From an uncultured Acetatifactor sp. (GTDB lineage: Bacteria > Bacillota > Clostridia > Lachnospirales > Lachnospiraceae): a stretch of DNA of 64,000 nt. A model generated the notes under the pieces. The model worked only from the letters and a program-made list of their open reading frames with translations. It had not been told where the DNA came from and did not search any database. The position numbers and the translations under genes are program-made. The stretch spans positions 1 to 64,000 of the forward strand of contig CAJUGH010000022.1 in NCBI GenBank assembly GCA_910586215.1, read 5' to 3'. Positions 22,859-32,374 of this stretch are shown piece after piece; position 1 is the first letter of the stretch, and every line of letters begins with the position of its first letter.

Positions 22859-24289
22859 ATGGAAGTGAGCAGGGACATCCGGAGACTGTGTGAGGAACAG
22901 CAGATCCGTATGATTGATTTCAAGATGACGGATATCGATGGGCGCTGGCGTCACATCACCATCCCGGTGGAGCGGTTTGAGGAGAATATTTTTACGTATG
23001 GTATCGGGTTCGATGGGTCCAACTATGGGTATGCACCCATTGAGAAGAGCGACATGGTATTCCTGCCGGATCCGGCCATGGCCTATGTGGATCCCTTTGC
23101 CCAGGTGCCTACGCTGACCATGTGCGGTAATGTGTGTACCATAGAGCAGGGTGCAAACAGACCCTTCGACCAGTATCCCAAAAATGTAAGCCTTCGGGCT
23201 GTGGAATATATGAAGGAACAGGGGATCGCAGACCGGATGGTCATCGGGCCGGAATTTGAATTCTATCTCTTTGACAGTGCCCGTTTTGAGGTGACGCCCA
23301 GACAGTGCGGCTACCGCATTGACACCAGGCAGGCGGACTGGAACTGCAGCCTGGACCGTCCGGGGAACAATGGCTATGAGGTGCCCTACAAGGGAGGCTA
23401 TCACATATCCGCACCCCAGGATGTGGGGTATGACCTGCGCAGCCGCATGTGTATGAGGATGGAGGACTGGGGCATCCGGGTAAAATACCACCACCATGAG
23501 GTGGGCGGGCCGGGCCAGATGGAGATCGAGGTGGAACTGGCTGATATGCCAAAGATGGCAGACAACACCATGATTATCAAATATATCATCAAGAACATGG
23601 CCGCCCAGGAGGGAAAGACAGCCACCTTCCTGCCCAAGCCCCTTTACCAGGAGGCGGGCAGCGGTATGCATGTCCATATGTTGCTGCTGAAGGAGGGACA
23701 ACCCCTGTTCTATGACGAAAACGGGTATTCGGGATTAAGCCGTACGGCCCATTACTTCATGGGCGGGCTGTTGAAACACATTGCATCCCTGTGTGCCTTT
23801 ACCAATCCCTCCACCAATTCCTTCAAACGCCTGGTGCCCGGCTACGAGGCCCCTGTGACCATCGGCTATGCCACTTCCAACCGCAGTGCGGTGATCCGGA
23901 TCCCGGCCTACGCCAAGTCCCCGGAGACCAAGCGGTTTGAACTGCGCAACCCGGATGCCACGGCCAACCCCTACTACGCTTACGCGGCGATCCTGATGGC
24001 GGGACTGGATGGGATCCAGAACCAGATTGATCCAGAGGCAAACGGCTGGGGTCCTTATGACTGTAATCTCTACACCCTCTCCCCCGAAGAACAGGAGAAG
24101 ATCAAGGGACTGCCCAGGTCCCTGGGTGAGGCACTGGATGCCCTGGAGGCTGACCATGAGTACCTGACAAGGGGTGGTGTATTCCCGGAGCGGCTCATCC
24201 AGGTGTGGGTGGCAAGAAAGCGGGAGGAGGTAAAGCGTCTGGAACAGATTCCCAATCCGGCAGAGTTCAAGATGTATTATGACCTGTAG
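22859..24289 (+). CDS. glnA: glutamine synthetase, type I fold
   Basis: A 476-aa enzyme making glutamine from glutamate, ammonia and ATP. Seen are IGFDGSNYGYAPIEKSDM, the metal site GPEFEFYLFD, HHHEVGGPGQMEIEV, the ATP-site region KPLYQEAGSGMHVHM, RLVPGYEAPVTIGY, and RNPDATANPYYAYAAILMAG. Length fits type I (GlnA), though the sequence start is less conserved than in housekeeping GlnA, so it could be a second GS. AAAAGGAGGG precedes the ATG. A strong hairpin follows 55 bp after the stop. Confidence 0.9.
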   Translation: MEVSRDIRRLCEEQQIRMIDFKMTDIDGRWRHITIPVERFEENIFTYGIGFDGSNYGYAPIEKSDMVFLPDPAMAYVDPFAQVPTLTMCGNVCTIEQGANRPFDQYPKNVSLRAVEYMKEQGIADRMVIGPEFEFYLFDSARFEVTPRQCGYRIDTRQADWNCSLDRPGNNGYEVPYKGGYHISAPQDVGYDLRSRMCMRMEDWGIRVKYHHHEVGGPGQMEIEVELADMPKMADNTMIIKYIIKNMAAQEGKTATFLPKPLYQEAGSGMHVHMLLLKEGQPLFYDENGYSGLSRTAHYFMGGLLKHIASLCAFTNPSTNSFKRLVPGYEAPVTIGYATSNRSAVIRIPAYAKSPETKRFELRNPDATANPYYAYAAILMAGLDGIQNQIDPEANGWGPYDCNLYTLSPEEQEKIKGLPRSLGEALDALEADHEYLTRGGVFPERLIQVWVARKREEVKRLEQIPNPAEFKMYYDL

Positions 24290-24343
24290 ATATTTCGTAA
24301 GCTGTATCATGTTACCTTGCGGCAAGGCCATGCCAAGGAATAA

Positions 24344-24383
24344 CAGGACTGCCAGACGGTGGACAAACTGTCTGGCAGTCCTG
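24344..24383. terminator. hairpin between convergent genes
   Basis: CAGGACTGCCAGAC (24344-24357) and GTCTGGCAGTCCTG (24370-24383) form a perfect 14-bp stem with a 12-nt loop. It separates glnA from the leftward LysM gene; there is little T tract, but position and strength support a two-way terminator. Confidence 0.7.
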
Positions 24384-24395
24384 TGCCGTTCCTGT

Positions 24396-26465
24396 CTACA
24401 CGGGAAGACGTAATACCTGCCCCACGCTTAGGGCATCACTGGTCAGCCCGTTCAGGCTCATGAGGACAGCCACTGTGGTACCATACCGTCTGGCGATCTG
24501 CCAGAGGGAATCCCCCGGCTGCACCGTGTATTCCCTGTAACCGGAAGACTGGGTATCCGGGATCTTCAGTATCTGTCCGATGGTAAGCATGTCACCGGAC
24601 AGCCCGTTCAAGGCTACAATGGCCTCCACGGTAGTACCGTACCTTCTGGCCAGGGTCCAGAGGGTATCCCCGGCCCGGACAATATATTCCACATAGCCGG
24701 AGGCCTGGGAGGCCGGGATCTGTAACACCTGTCCGATATTCAGCAGGTCGCTGGACAGACCATTCAGGCGCTTGATGGTATCCACGGTGGTGTGATACTT
24801 CTGGGCAATCAGCCACAGGCTGTCACCGGGCTGTACGGTGTAGGTGATGGTGCCCGGTTCCGGGTTAGGTGTCGGCCCGGGAGATGGTTCCGGGGAAGGA
24901 GTGCCCGGTTCCGGAGTGGGCACATTCTGGTCGATACCCAGGTAGGTCCGGTACAGGGCATCCCAGGTGGCAGGTCCTACCATTCCATCGGGTTCCAGGC
25001 CCATTGTCCGCTGGAAGGCCGTTACGGCCTGGAGGGTCTTACTGCCAAAGGTACCGTCCTGGGCAGGTGCCGGTATGCCAGGGTAGTACTGGGAGATCAC
25101 GTCCAGGAGATACTGCAGGGTAATCACATCCTGTCCCCTGGAACCCTGGCGCAGCACCGAGGAGGGAGGCACGGTTCCGATCCCTAGGGTGTTGCCTTCG
25201 CTGTCAAGCTCTGACAGCCTGGTTACTGCCGTGTACAGCCTGGAGATTTTATACCAGGTGGATTTTCCGACTATCCCATCAGGTGTGAGGTTAAAAACGC
25301 TCTGGAATTTCGTTACGGCAGCCCGTGTACTTTCCTGAAAGGAACCAGGAGGATCCGTGATGACAGGTATGGCAGGGTAATTTTTCCGGATCCGGTTCAG
25401 ATAGGTCTGTATGGTCTGGACATCCAGCCCGGTACTGCCCACCCGCAGGGGCGTGCCGGGGTAGGAGGAGGGTACATTGGCTATGATATCTGTCTGAACG
25501 ATCTCAATATCCTTGGGATAGTAGGAGCGCAGGATCTGCAGGGGGGACAGGCCCTGGTTTGCCAGGTTCACGCTCCCCCACTGGGACAGCCCGCTGCAGG
25601 TGACAGTGGTCCCGTTGCAGAAGGAAGTAAAATAAGGAGCAATCTGCCCCTGCCTTCGCACATACTGGTTGAAAATCTCGTCCACAATCCTGTTAATGGA
25701 ACTGTAAACAGGCCGTCCATACACAAAGGCCTGGTCATAGGCAGTGCTGTTTGTAATATCGAAATTATATCCGCGATTCTTATACCATTCCGTGTAGATC
25801 CTGTTCAAGGCAAATGTGATGATGGCATAGATATTGGCCCGCAGGGATGCCTCCGGCCAGGTAGCATAGATTTCACTGCTGGCTACATTTTTCACGTAGT
25901 CCGGAAAAGATACCTGTACATTCGTGGCCTGGGAGGAGGGAGGACCCAGATGGACGGTAATGGGATTAGGGATCAGGACCTGGCGCAGCACCCTGGAATC
26001 CGGGGTCTGTGCCTGCTGGCCGGGCAACAGGGGAACTTTCCCTTCCTGGCTGACGGAGGCTTCCCCTTCCTGCCTGCGGGGTTCATCTGTCGCCACCGCA
26101 GGTCCGCCGATGGGCAGTTCCTCCTGGAGGGGAGTGCGCTGGGATTCCTGCATGGGAATCATGGATAAGGGCAGCAGCGCAGTCTCCCCGTCATAGATGG
26201 GGATGTCTGTCACATGGATCCAGTTAAAACCGGCAGCCTGGGCCAGGACATTGTAGCTTACATAGGGTGTCCCGGTGTAATAAGGGTTCTGGGAGAAACG
26301 CTTATCCAGGGTTTCCAGGGGAACGGTTCCTGTCTCCCCGTTCTCATTGGTAGTCAGCAAATAGACAGTATTGCCTGCATCATCCAGGATCCTGACCTGC
26401 ACACCGGCCAGGGGAATGGCTTCCTGGGCGGTTCGGGCCTGTACGGTTAAATATCCGATTGCCAT
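24396..26465 (-). CDS. SpoIID-like protein with PG-binding and LysM domains
   Basis: A 689-aa protein. An N-terminal beta-sandwich (GVQVRILDDAGNTVYLLTTNENG) is followed by a Pro-rich linker and a SpoIID-like region at about 185-330 (DYVKNVASSEIYATWPEASLRANIYA). Two peptidoglycan-binding-1 repeats lie at about 345-410 and 440-505 (GIVGKSTW, GMVGPATWDAL). A Pro/Glu linker and three LysM domains follow from about 545 (YTVQPGDSLWLIAQKYHTTVDTI). No signal peptide is visible. SpoIID enzymes cut peptidoglycan in engulfment; this domain mix is typical of clostridial spore-cortex or coat proteins. AAAGGAG lies about 13 bp before the ATG, an unusually long spacing. Confidence 0.85.
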   Translation of the reverse strand: MAIGYLTVQARTAQEAIPLAGVQVRILDDAGNTVYLLTTNENGETGTVPLETLDKRFSQNPYYTGTPYVSYNVLAQAAGFNWIHVTDIPIYDGETALLPLSMIPMQESQRTPLQEELPIGGPAVATDEPRRQEGEASVSQEGKVPLLPGQQAQTPDSRVLRQVLIPNPITVHLGPPSSQATNVQVSFPDYVKNVASSEIYATWPEASLRANIYAIITFALNRIYTEWYKNRGYNFDITNSTAYDQAFVYGRPVYSSINRIVDEIFNQYVRRQGQIAPYFTSFCNGTTVTCSGLSQWGSVNLANQGLSPLQILRSYYPKDIEIVQTDIIANVPSSYPGTPLRVGSTGLDVQTIQTYLNRIRKNYPAIPVITDPPGSFQESTRAAVTKFQSVFNLTPDGIVGKSTWYKISRLYTAVTRLSELDSEGNTLGIGTVPPSSVLRQGSRGQDVITLQYLLDVISQYYPGIPAPAQDGTFGSKTLQAVTAFQRTMGLEPDGMVGPATWDALYRTYLGIDQNVPTPEPGTPSPEPSPGPTPNPEPGTITYTVQPGDSLWLIAQKYHTTVDTIKRLNGLSSDLLNIGQVLQIPASQASGYVEYIVRAGDTLWTLARRYGTTVEAIVALNGLSGDMLTIGQILKIPDTQSSGYREYTVQPGDSLWQIARRYGTTVAVLMSLNGLTSDALSVGQVLRLPV

Positions 26466-26654
26466 AGCTTGAGATGTTCTCCTTTTTCTATAAAGATAGG
26501 TTGGGAACGATTCATGAACAGTTCCTTAGAATATCCATATGCTGCATCTGGCCTTATGGTTCCAGCTTACAGAAAATAGTAACCGTTCAGCCTGCTTACG
26601 GTTCTCTGGTGCCACCTGTGGCACAAAAAATAGGAAAATACCAATCGTTACCTA

Positions 26655-26683
26655 TTGTCACTATAATAAAAATATGGTATAAT
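26655..26683 (+). promoter_or_regulatory. promoter of the BlaI-like gene
   Basis: TTGTCA (26655-26660) and TATAAT (26678-26683) are 17 bp apart, followed by about 70 nt of leader. The rest of the 293-bp divergent gap holds nothing recognised. Confidence 0.75.
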
Positions 26684-26759
26684 GGGTGTATGCAAGCAAG
26701 GGATATGACGGTAATAACCTGGCTGGCATAACGATATCAATTATATTGGAGGAAAACAG

Positions 26760-27089
26760 ATGAACCAAAGAGAAAGAGAAATCTTAAACGTCCTGTCGGA
26801 GAGCCAGGAGCCGCTGACATCCACCCAGATCTGCGATGCCAGGAAGAATTTTACGCAGAGCACAGTGATCGCAGTGCTTCGGAAGCTTCTGGGCCAGGAT
26901 CTGATTGAGACAAGGGGTGTCACCCACAGCGGCAAAGTGCTGACACGGCTGTTCGCAGTGACGCCGAAGGCCAAGGAGGCAGTGATTGCCCATTACCTCA
27001 AGGAGATGGAGGAGACACGGGGCATTGTCACAGCAGATGAGATCCGGGATGCTGCCCTGGCGGCAGGCATCGCTACCGGGAGAGGCTGA
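26760..27089 (+). CDS. BlaI/MecI-like winged-helix repressor
   Basis: A 109-aa DNA-binding protein. The winged helix covers residues 1-75 (REILNVLSESQEPLTSTQICDA, then STVIAVLRKLLGQDLIETRG), with a short C-terminal helical dimerisation tail. This fold matches the penicillinase-repressor group. No BlaR1-type sensor gene is adjacent, so the signal is unknown. TTGGAGGAAAAC lies before the ATG. Confidence 0.8.
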   Translation: MNQREREILNVLSESQEPLTSTQICDARKNFTQSTVIAVLRKLLGQDLIETRGVTHSGKVLTRLFAVTPKAKEAVIAHYLKEMEETRGIVTADEIRDAALAAGIATGRG

Positions 27090-27151
27090 CAAGCGCAGGA
27101 ACCAGGCATCTGCCCGGGACTGTAAGGACAACATGGCACAGAATGGTATGG

Positions 27152-27185
27152 GAGACAGCCTGCAATTCAGATTGCAGGCTGTCTC
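27152..27185. terminator. strong hairpin terminator between convergent genes
   Basis: GAGACAGCCTGCAAT (27152-27166) and ATTGCAGGCTGTCTC (27171-27185) make a perfect 15-bp stem with the tetraloop TCAG. It separates the blaI-like gene from leftward recD2. Confidence 0.8.
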
Positions 27186-27203
27186 TGACTTACCTGGTAT
27201 GGA

Positions 27204-29420
27204 TTATTCCTGACGGACGCCCTGGGACAGCCGCTCCCCCAGCATGGTGTTGCGCCTGGTCACGGTAACGTTCCGGATGGCGTAACCCAGGGCTTTTTCG
27301 GTGCCTACCATCACCAGCATTTTCCTGGCCCGGGTGATACCCGTATAGACCAGGTTGCGTTGGAGCATCACATAATGGTTCATAAGCATGGGCATGACCA
27401 CAATGGGATATTCGGATCCCTGGGCCTTGTGGATGGTAGTGGCATAGGCCAGGGAAAGTTCATCCAGGTCCGTGATATCATACGCCACATTCCTGCCTTC
27501 ATATTCTACAGTCAGGGCGCGGTCTGCCATGTTCACGGACGTGACCCTGCCAATATCCCCATTGAATATTTCTTTGTCATAGTTATTTCTGACCTGCATG
27601 ACTTTATCCCCGGCCCGGTAACAGAAGCCGCTGCGGTACAGTCCTTCCCCCTGGGGATTCAAGGCCTGCTGCAGGGCCAGGTTCAGGCTGGTGGCTCCTG
27701 TCACCCCTTTTTGCATGGGGGTCAGCACCTGGATGGAGGCAGGATCCGTCCTGCAGTAGGCAGGAAGCTTTGTCTTTACCAATTGTACGATTTCGGCGGC
27801 AGCCGCTTCTGGATCTTCCATCCGCACGAAGAAGAAGTCACTGGTCTTCCCGCCGGAGAGATCCGGCATCTGGCCGGAGTTGATCCGGTGGGCACTCTGG
27901 ATGATCCGGCTTTCCATGGCCTGGCGGAAGATCTTGGTCAGACGCACCACCGGGAACTGACCGGAGTCAATGATGTCCCGGAGCACATTGCCGGCACCTA
28001 CACTGGGAAGCTGGTCGATGTCACCCACCAGGATCAGGCGCATGGACGCAGGGACGGCCTTCAGCAGGGCATTCATCAGCACGGTGTCAATCATGGAGCA
28101 TTCATCCACGATGAGCACGTCCCCCTCCAGGGGATTCTCCTCATTCTTCTGGTAGCCTTCCGGGGGCTTGCACTCCAGGAGCCGGTGAATGGTCCTGGCT
28201 TCCAGGCCGGTGGCTTCGGCCATGCGTTTGGCAGCCCTGCCCGTGGGAGCGGCCAGCAGGACTTTCAGCCCATATGTACGAAAGGCAGCGATAATGCCCT
28301 GGGTGGTAGTGGTCTTCCCTGTGCCGGGGCCTCCGGTGAGCACCATTACCTTGGCAGTGGCGGCCTGGCGGATGGCGGCAGCCTGTATGGCATCGTATTG
28401 CATGTGGACATGTTCTTCTATACGGGATACATCCACGGACAACTGGGAATTGCCCGTTTCCCTGCGGGCAGCCATAAGCCTCTGCCAGAGCCTGTCCCCT
28501 GCAGGGGTGGCCGCCAGCTTCAGCAGACGGCCCATGACGCCTGTCTCCGCGTGGAAAAAGGGCGGCAGGTAGATGGCATCTACCATCCGGGGCGTTTTCC
28601 CCTCCTCCTTTTTCCCAGGGTAGGAGACCAGGTCCTTGTCCTTCAGCATCTGGTCCATGGTCATGACCACGAATTCCTGCCCGGCTTCCAGCAGGGAGGC
28701 AGCCCTGGCGGCAAGCTGGTCTCTCTCTGCATACACATGGCCTTCGTCTGCCAGTTCGCTTAAGGTGTACATGATACCGCTGCGCAGGCGTATGTAAGAT
28801 TCCCTGCCGATCCCCAGCTTCCCTGCAATGGCATCTGCGGTCTTGAAGCCGATGCCCCAGATATCGTCTGCCAGCCGGTAGGGGTTCTCCCTTACCACAG
28901 GAATACTCTCATTCCCATACTGTCTGTATATCCTGGCGGCAAAGGCGGTGCTGACACCATGTTCCTGCAGGAAGACCATGATGTTCTTGACTTCCTTCTG
29001 CCGCTGCCAACTCTCTGCTATCTGGCAGACCCGTTTCCTGCCAATGCCTGGGATCTCCACCAGAAGTTCGATATTGTCCTCGATGACAGTGAAGGTGTCC
29101 ACGCCGAATTTCTGTACAATCTTCCGGGCAAATTTTGGGCCTACGCCCTTGACCAGGCCGCTGCCCAGATATTTTTCCATGCCATAGACCGTGGCCGGAA
29201 GGGTCTCTTCCCAGCTTCTGGCGCAGAACTGCCGTCCGTACCGGGCATCCACTTTCCAGTCGCCTTCTGCCAGCAGGACGGAACCTACATTGGCATCCAG
29301 CAGGTTGCCTACCACGGTCACCAGGTCATCATAGCCTTTTACGCGCACTTTCAGCACACTGTAGCCGTTCTCCGGGTTCTGGTATGTAATTCTCTCTACC
29401 ACACATCTGATCTGGGCCAA
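27204..29420 (-). CDS. recD2: RecD2-type ATP-dependent DNA helicase
   Basis: A 738-aa SF1B 5'-3' helicase without RecB/RecC partners. An OB-like N-terminus and helix-hairpin-helix repeats (VKGVGPKFARKIV, IPGIGRKRVCQIAE, WGIGFKTADAIAGKLG) come first. The motor has Walker A LTGGPGTGKTTTT near residue 363, Walker B VLIVDECSM, GDIDQLPSVG, and the C-terminal LSLAYATTIHKAQGSEYP. It acts in DNA repair and replication restart. The start is a TTG after AAAAGGAG. Confidence 0.95.
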   Translation of the reverse strand: MAQIRCVVERITYQNPENGYSVLKVRVKGYDDLVTVVGNLLDANVGSVLLAEGDWKVDARYGRQFCARSWEETLPATVYGMEKYLGSGLVKGVGPKFARKIVQKFGVDTFTVIEDNIELLVEIPGIGRKRVCQIAESWQRQKEVKNIMVFLQEHGVSTAFAARIYRQYGNESIPVVRENPYRLADDIWGIGFKTADAIAGKLGIGRESYIRLRSGIMYTLSELADEGHVYAERDQLAARAASLLEAGQEFVVMTMDQMLKDKDLVSYPGKKEEGKTPRMVDAIYLPPFFHAETGVMGRLLKLAATPAGDRLWQRLMAARRETGNSQLSVDVSRIEEHVHMQYDAIQAAAIRQAATAKVMVLTGGPGTGKTTTTQGIIAAFRTYGLKVLLAAPTGRAAKRMAEATGLEARTIHRLLECKPPEGYQKNEENPLEGDVLIVDECSMIDTVLMNALLKAVPASMRLILVGDIDQLPSVGAGNVLRDIIDSGQFPVVRLTKIFRQAMESRIIQSAHRINSGQMPDLSGGKTSDFFFVRMEDPEAAAAEIVQLVKTKLPAYCRTDPASIQVLTPMQKGVTGATSLNLALQQALNPQGEGLYRSGFCYRAGDKVMQVRNNYDKEIFNGDIGRVTSVNMADRALTVEYEGRNVAYDITDLDELSLAYATTIHKAQGSEYPIVVMPMLMNHYVMLQRNLVYTGITRARKMLVMVGTEKALGYAIRNVTVTRRNTMLGERLSQGVRQE

Positions 29421-29565
29421 AACAAATCTCCTTTTCCGATTCCAGTTGTTACCAAATTATACCAGAAAAGCAAGGGATTGCATAGGTGCGATCCCGGTTT
29501 CTTCCCCTGCCCGATTCACAGGACATGGGAGAATATAACGGCCCTACTCATACCATTTGTGATGA

Positions 29566-29594
29566 TTGACTTTTCAATGACAGAACTTTATAAT
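29566..29594 (+). promoter_or_regulatory. promoter of the hybrid histidine kinase
   Basis: TTGACT (29566-29571) and TATAAT (29589-29594) with 17-bp spacing, about 50 bp before the kinase start. Confidence 0.75.
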
Positions 29595-29644
29595 AGGGAC
29601 ATAGAAAAGGATAGGGGCGAGACAGGGCACACAAGGAGGCACGA

Positions 29645-32221
29645 ATGAATCAGCATGCAAGGGATATGAAAAGTATGAGAAATAAAACCATTAATTTTTT
29701 GATGTCAAGCTTGATTTTGGTGCTTTTACTGTGTGTGCTTATCTTTGTTTCATTGGGGACGATGACTGCCAGGGAAAGTGCCGATGCCATTGAGGAGATC
29801 GGAAGCTTCTACATGGCTGGGATGAGCCAGAAGATCACTTCCCATTTTTCCACGATTGTGGAACTGCGCCTGTCCCAGATCAGGGCGCTGGTGGAGACGG
29901 TTCCGCCCAGGGAAGACGGAATGGAGCAGATGCGTGAGGATCTGGAGTTCCATGCCAGGGCCAGGAATTTTGACCAGCTGGCCTTCTATGGGGAGGATGG
30001 TTCCTTTGAGATGATATATGGGGATGAACTGCGTGTCATAGACCCGGAGCCGTTCCTGGCATCCCTGGGGCAGGGGAAGGAGAAGGTGGCGGTAGGGCTG
30101 AATGTCCAGGATGGGAAGATGGTACTTCTGGGGATCCCTTCCCGATACCCCATGCGTAACGGAAGCGAATCCATTGCACTGGTGGCGGCCCTGCCTGTGG
30201 AATATCTCAGCGATACCCTTGACCTGGGAGAAAGCAGCAAAGACGCCATGGAGTATTCCCATATTATACGGAAAGATGGCTCCTTTATCATCCGCGGCGC
30301 AGGCCTTCACCGGGAGAATTATTTTGAACGGCTCTGGGAGCAGTACGGGGAGGAAGACAAGGAGGTACTGGAGACATATTTCGCCGGGTTGCAGCAGGCC
30401 CTGGATGAAGGAGTAGATTACTCCGACACCTTTACCCTGGGAGGATACAGGCAGCAGATCTATGGCACTACGCTTCCGTTCTCGGAATGGTACCTGGTGA
30501 CAGTGATGCCATACGGTAAGCTGGATGAGGTGATCAACGGGATCGGGGCCAGACGCATGGTGATGATGATCGGCTCCTGTCTTGGAATCCTGGTGATACT
30601 CCTGTTTGTGTTCTTCAAGTATTTCAGGATCACCAGACAGCAGATGCGGGACCTGGATCATGCCAGGCAGGAAGCTGTCAGGGCTACCAGGGCCAAGAGT
30701 GAATTCCTGTCCAACATGAGCCATGATATCCGGACTCCCATGAATGCCATTGTGGGCATGACGGCCATAGCTACGGCGAATATTGAGAACCAGGAGCAGG
30801 TAAAGCACTGCCTGCGCAAGATATCCCTCTCCAGCAAACATCTGCTGGGGCTGATCAATGATATCCTGGATATGTCCAAGATTGAGAGCGGCAAGATGAC
30901 GCTGAATGTGGATCAGTTGTCTTTAAGGGAGGCGCTGGAAGGCATTGTGAGTATTACACAGCCCCAGGTCCGGGCGAAGAAGCAGAAGTTTGAAGTGCTG
31001 ATCCATGACATTATCACGGAAAATGTGTGCTGCGACAGTGTGAGACTTAACCAGGTACTGCTGAATTTCCTGTCCAATGCAGTGAAGTTCACCCCGGAGG
31101 AAGGTTCCATTGACGTAGCCCTGTACCAGGAGGAATCCCCCAGGGGCGCGGCATATGTCAGGACCCATATTACCATAAGGGATACAGGCATCGGCATGTC
31201 CCAGGAATTCATAGATAAAATATATGAGTCTTATGTCCGGGAAGATAATGCCAGGGTGCAGAAGACGGAAGGGGCCGGCCTGGGGATGGCCATTACCAAA
31301 TATATTGTGGATGCCATGGGAGGCACCATTGAAATCAACAGCAAGAAGGGAGAGGGGACAGAATTCCATGTGACCCTGGACATGGAGAAGGCTACGGTAC
31401 AGGAAGCGGATATGGTCCTGCCCCAGTGGAACATGCTGGTGGTGGATGACGATGAGACCCTGTGCCAGACAGCCGTTTCTTCTTTAAAGGAGATCGGATT
31501 GACGGCAGACTGGACCCTGTCCGGGGAGAGTGCCCTGGAGATGGTGAAAAAGCGTCACAGCAGAGGGGATGACTACCAGATCATCCTGTTAGACTGGAAG
31601 CTGCCCGGAATGGATGGGATTGAGACAGCCCGCGCTATCCGCAGTGAGATTGGGGAGGATGTATCACTGCTCCTAATCTCTGCCTACGACTGGGGCGAGA
31701 TAGAGGAAAAGGCACGTGCAGCGGGAATCAGCGGGTTTATCTCTAAGCCCCTGTTTAAATCCACCCTCTTCTACGGACTGAAGAAATTTATGTGTACGGA
31801 GGAGCAGCAGGGAGAGGAGATAAAGGAATTTGACTTCCAGGGCAGACATATCCTGATGGCGGAAGACAATGACTTGAACTGGGAGATTGCCAATGAATTG
31901 CTGTCTGAACTGGGCCTGCAGTTAGACTGGGCCGAGAACGGCCAGATCTGCGTGGAGATGTTCAACCAGTCTGAGGAAGGCTACTATAGCGCCATCCTGA
32001 TGGATCTGAGGATGCCTGTGATGACAGGGTATGAGGCCGCCAGAAAGATACGGGGATCAGGGCGGGGGGATGCAAATATTCCCATCATTGCCATGACGGC
32101 AGATGCCTTTGCGGAGGATATCAAGAAGTGCCTGGATGTGGGCATGAATGCACATGTGGCAAAGCCCATTGATGTGAAGATGGTGGCAAGGCTGCTGGAA
32201 CAGTATATGGGCGGGCATTGA
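29645..32221 (+). CDS. hybrid sensor histidine kinase with two receiver domains
   Basis: An 858-aa membrane kinase. One N-terminal helix (about 15-40), an extracellular sensor of about 260 residues, and a second helix (MVMMIGSCLGILVILLFVFF, about 305) form the input. HisKA shows FLSNMSHDIRTPMNAIVGM with the phospho-His near 361. HATPase_c has NAVKFTPEEG and DTGIGMS. Receiver 1 (about 598-715) has VVDDDE and LLDWKLPGMDG; receiver 2 (about 735-855) has MAEDND and LMDLRMPVMTG and ends AKPIDVKMV. AAGGAGG precedes the ATG. No cognate regulator or output domain is adjacent, so phosphotransfer must go elsewhere. Confidence 0.95.
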   Translation: MNQHARDMKSMRNKTINFLMSSLILVLLLCVLIFVSLGTMTARESADAIEEIGSFYMAGMSQKITSHFSTIVELRLSQIRALVETVPPREDGMEQMREDLEFHARARNFDQLAFYGEDGSFEMIYGDELRVIDPEPFLASLGQGKEKVAVGLNVQDGKMVLLGIPSRYPMRNGSESIALVAALPVEYLSDTLDLGESSKDAMEYSHIIRKDGSFIIRGAGLHRENYFERLWEQYGEEDKEVLETYFAGLQQALDEGVDYSDTFTLGGYRQQIYGTTLPFSEWYLVTVMPYGKLDEVINGIGARRMVMMIGSCLGILVILLFVFFKYFRITRQQMRDLDHARQEAVRATRAKSEFLSNMSHDIRTPMNAIVGMTAIATANIENQEQVKHCLRKISLSSKHLLGLINDILDMSKIESGKMTLNVDQLSLREALEGIVSITQPQVRAKKQKFEVLIHDIITENVCCDSVRLNQVLLNFLSNAVKFTPEEGSIDVALYQEESPRGAAYVRTHITIRDTGIGMSQEFIDKIYESYVREDNARVQKTEGAGLGMAITKYIVDAMGGTIEINSKKGEGTEFHVTLDMEKATVQEADMVLPQWNMLVVDDDETLCQTAVSSLKEIGLTADWTLSGESALEMVKKRHSRGDDYQIILLDWKLPGMDGIETARAIRSEIGEDVSLLLISAYDWGEIEEKARAAGISGFISKPLFKSTLFYGLKKFMCTEEQQGEEIKEFDFQGRHILMAEDNDLNWEIANELLSELGLQLDWAENGQICVEMFNQSEEGYYSAILMDLRMPVMTGYEAARKIRGSGRGDANIPIIAMTADAFAEDIKKCLDVGMNAHVAKPIDVKMVARLLEQYMGGH

Positions 32222-32312
32222 AGAACCATGGAGGAGCCATTGAGGGCCGGAGCAGGGGCCAGCCACGGCCGGCAGGAACTGGCAGGAGTCAGGGATATAC
32301 GCAGGAAAATAG

Positions 32313-32360
32313 AATTCCACATATCTGACGGCAATCTGGCCATGTCAGGTATGTGGAATT
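32313..32360. terminator. terminator between convergent genes
   Basis: AATTCCACATATCTGAC (32313-32329) pairs with GTCAGGTATGTGGAATT (32344-32360) over 17 bp with one wobble, followed by TTTT on the plus strand. It ends the kinase transcript and lies just before the end of the leftward nucleotidase gene. Confidence 0.85.
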
Positions 32361-32374
32361 TTTTCGAGGGCTAT

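Noticed and set aside
26518..26529. Shared 12-mer ACAGTTCCTTAG (also at 41518, variant at 60314)
   Set aside because: Too short and at unrelated positions relative to genes; it may be chance or part of a family I cannot define from three sites.
26214..28763. Long rightward frames opposite the LysM and recD2 genes
   Set aside because: They lie fully antisense to clearly recognised proteins and show no family motifs or ribosome sites.
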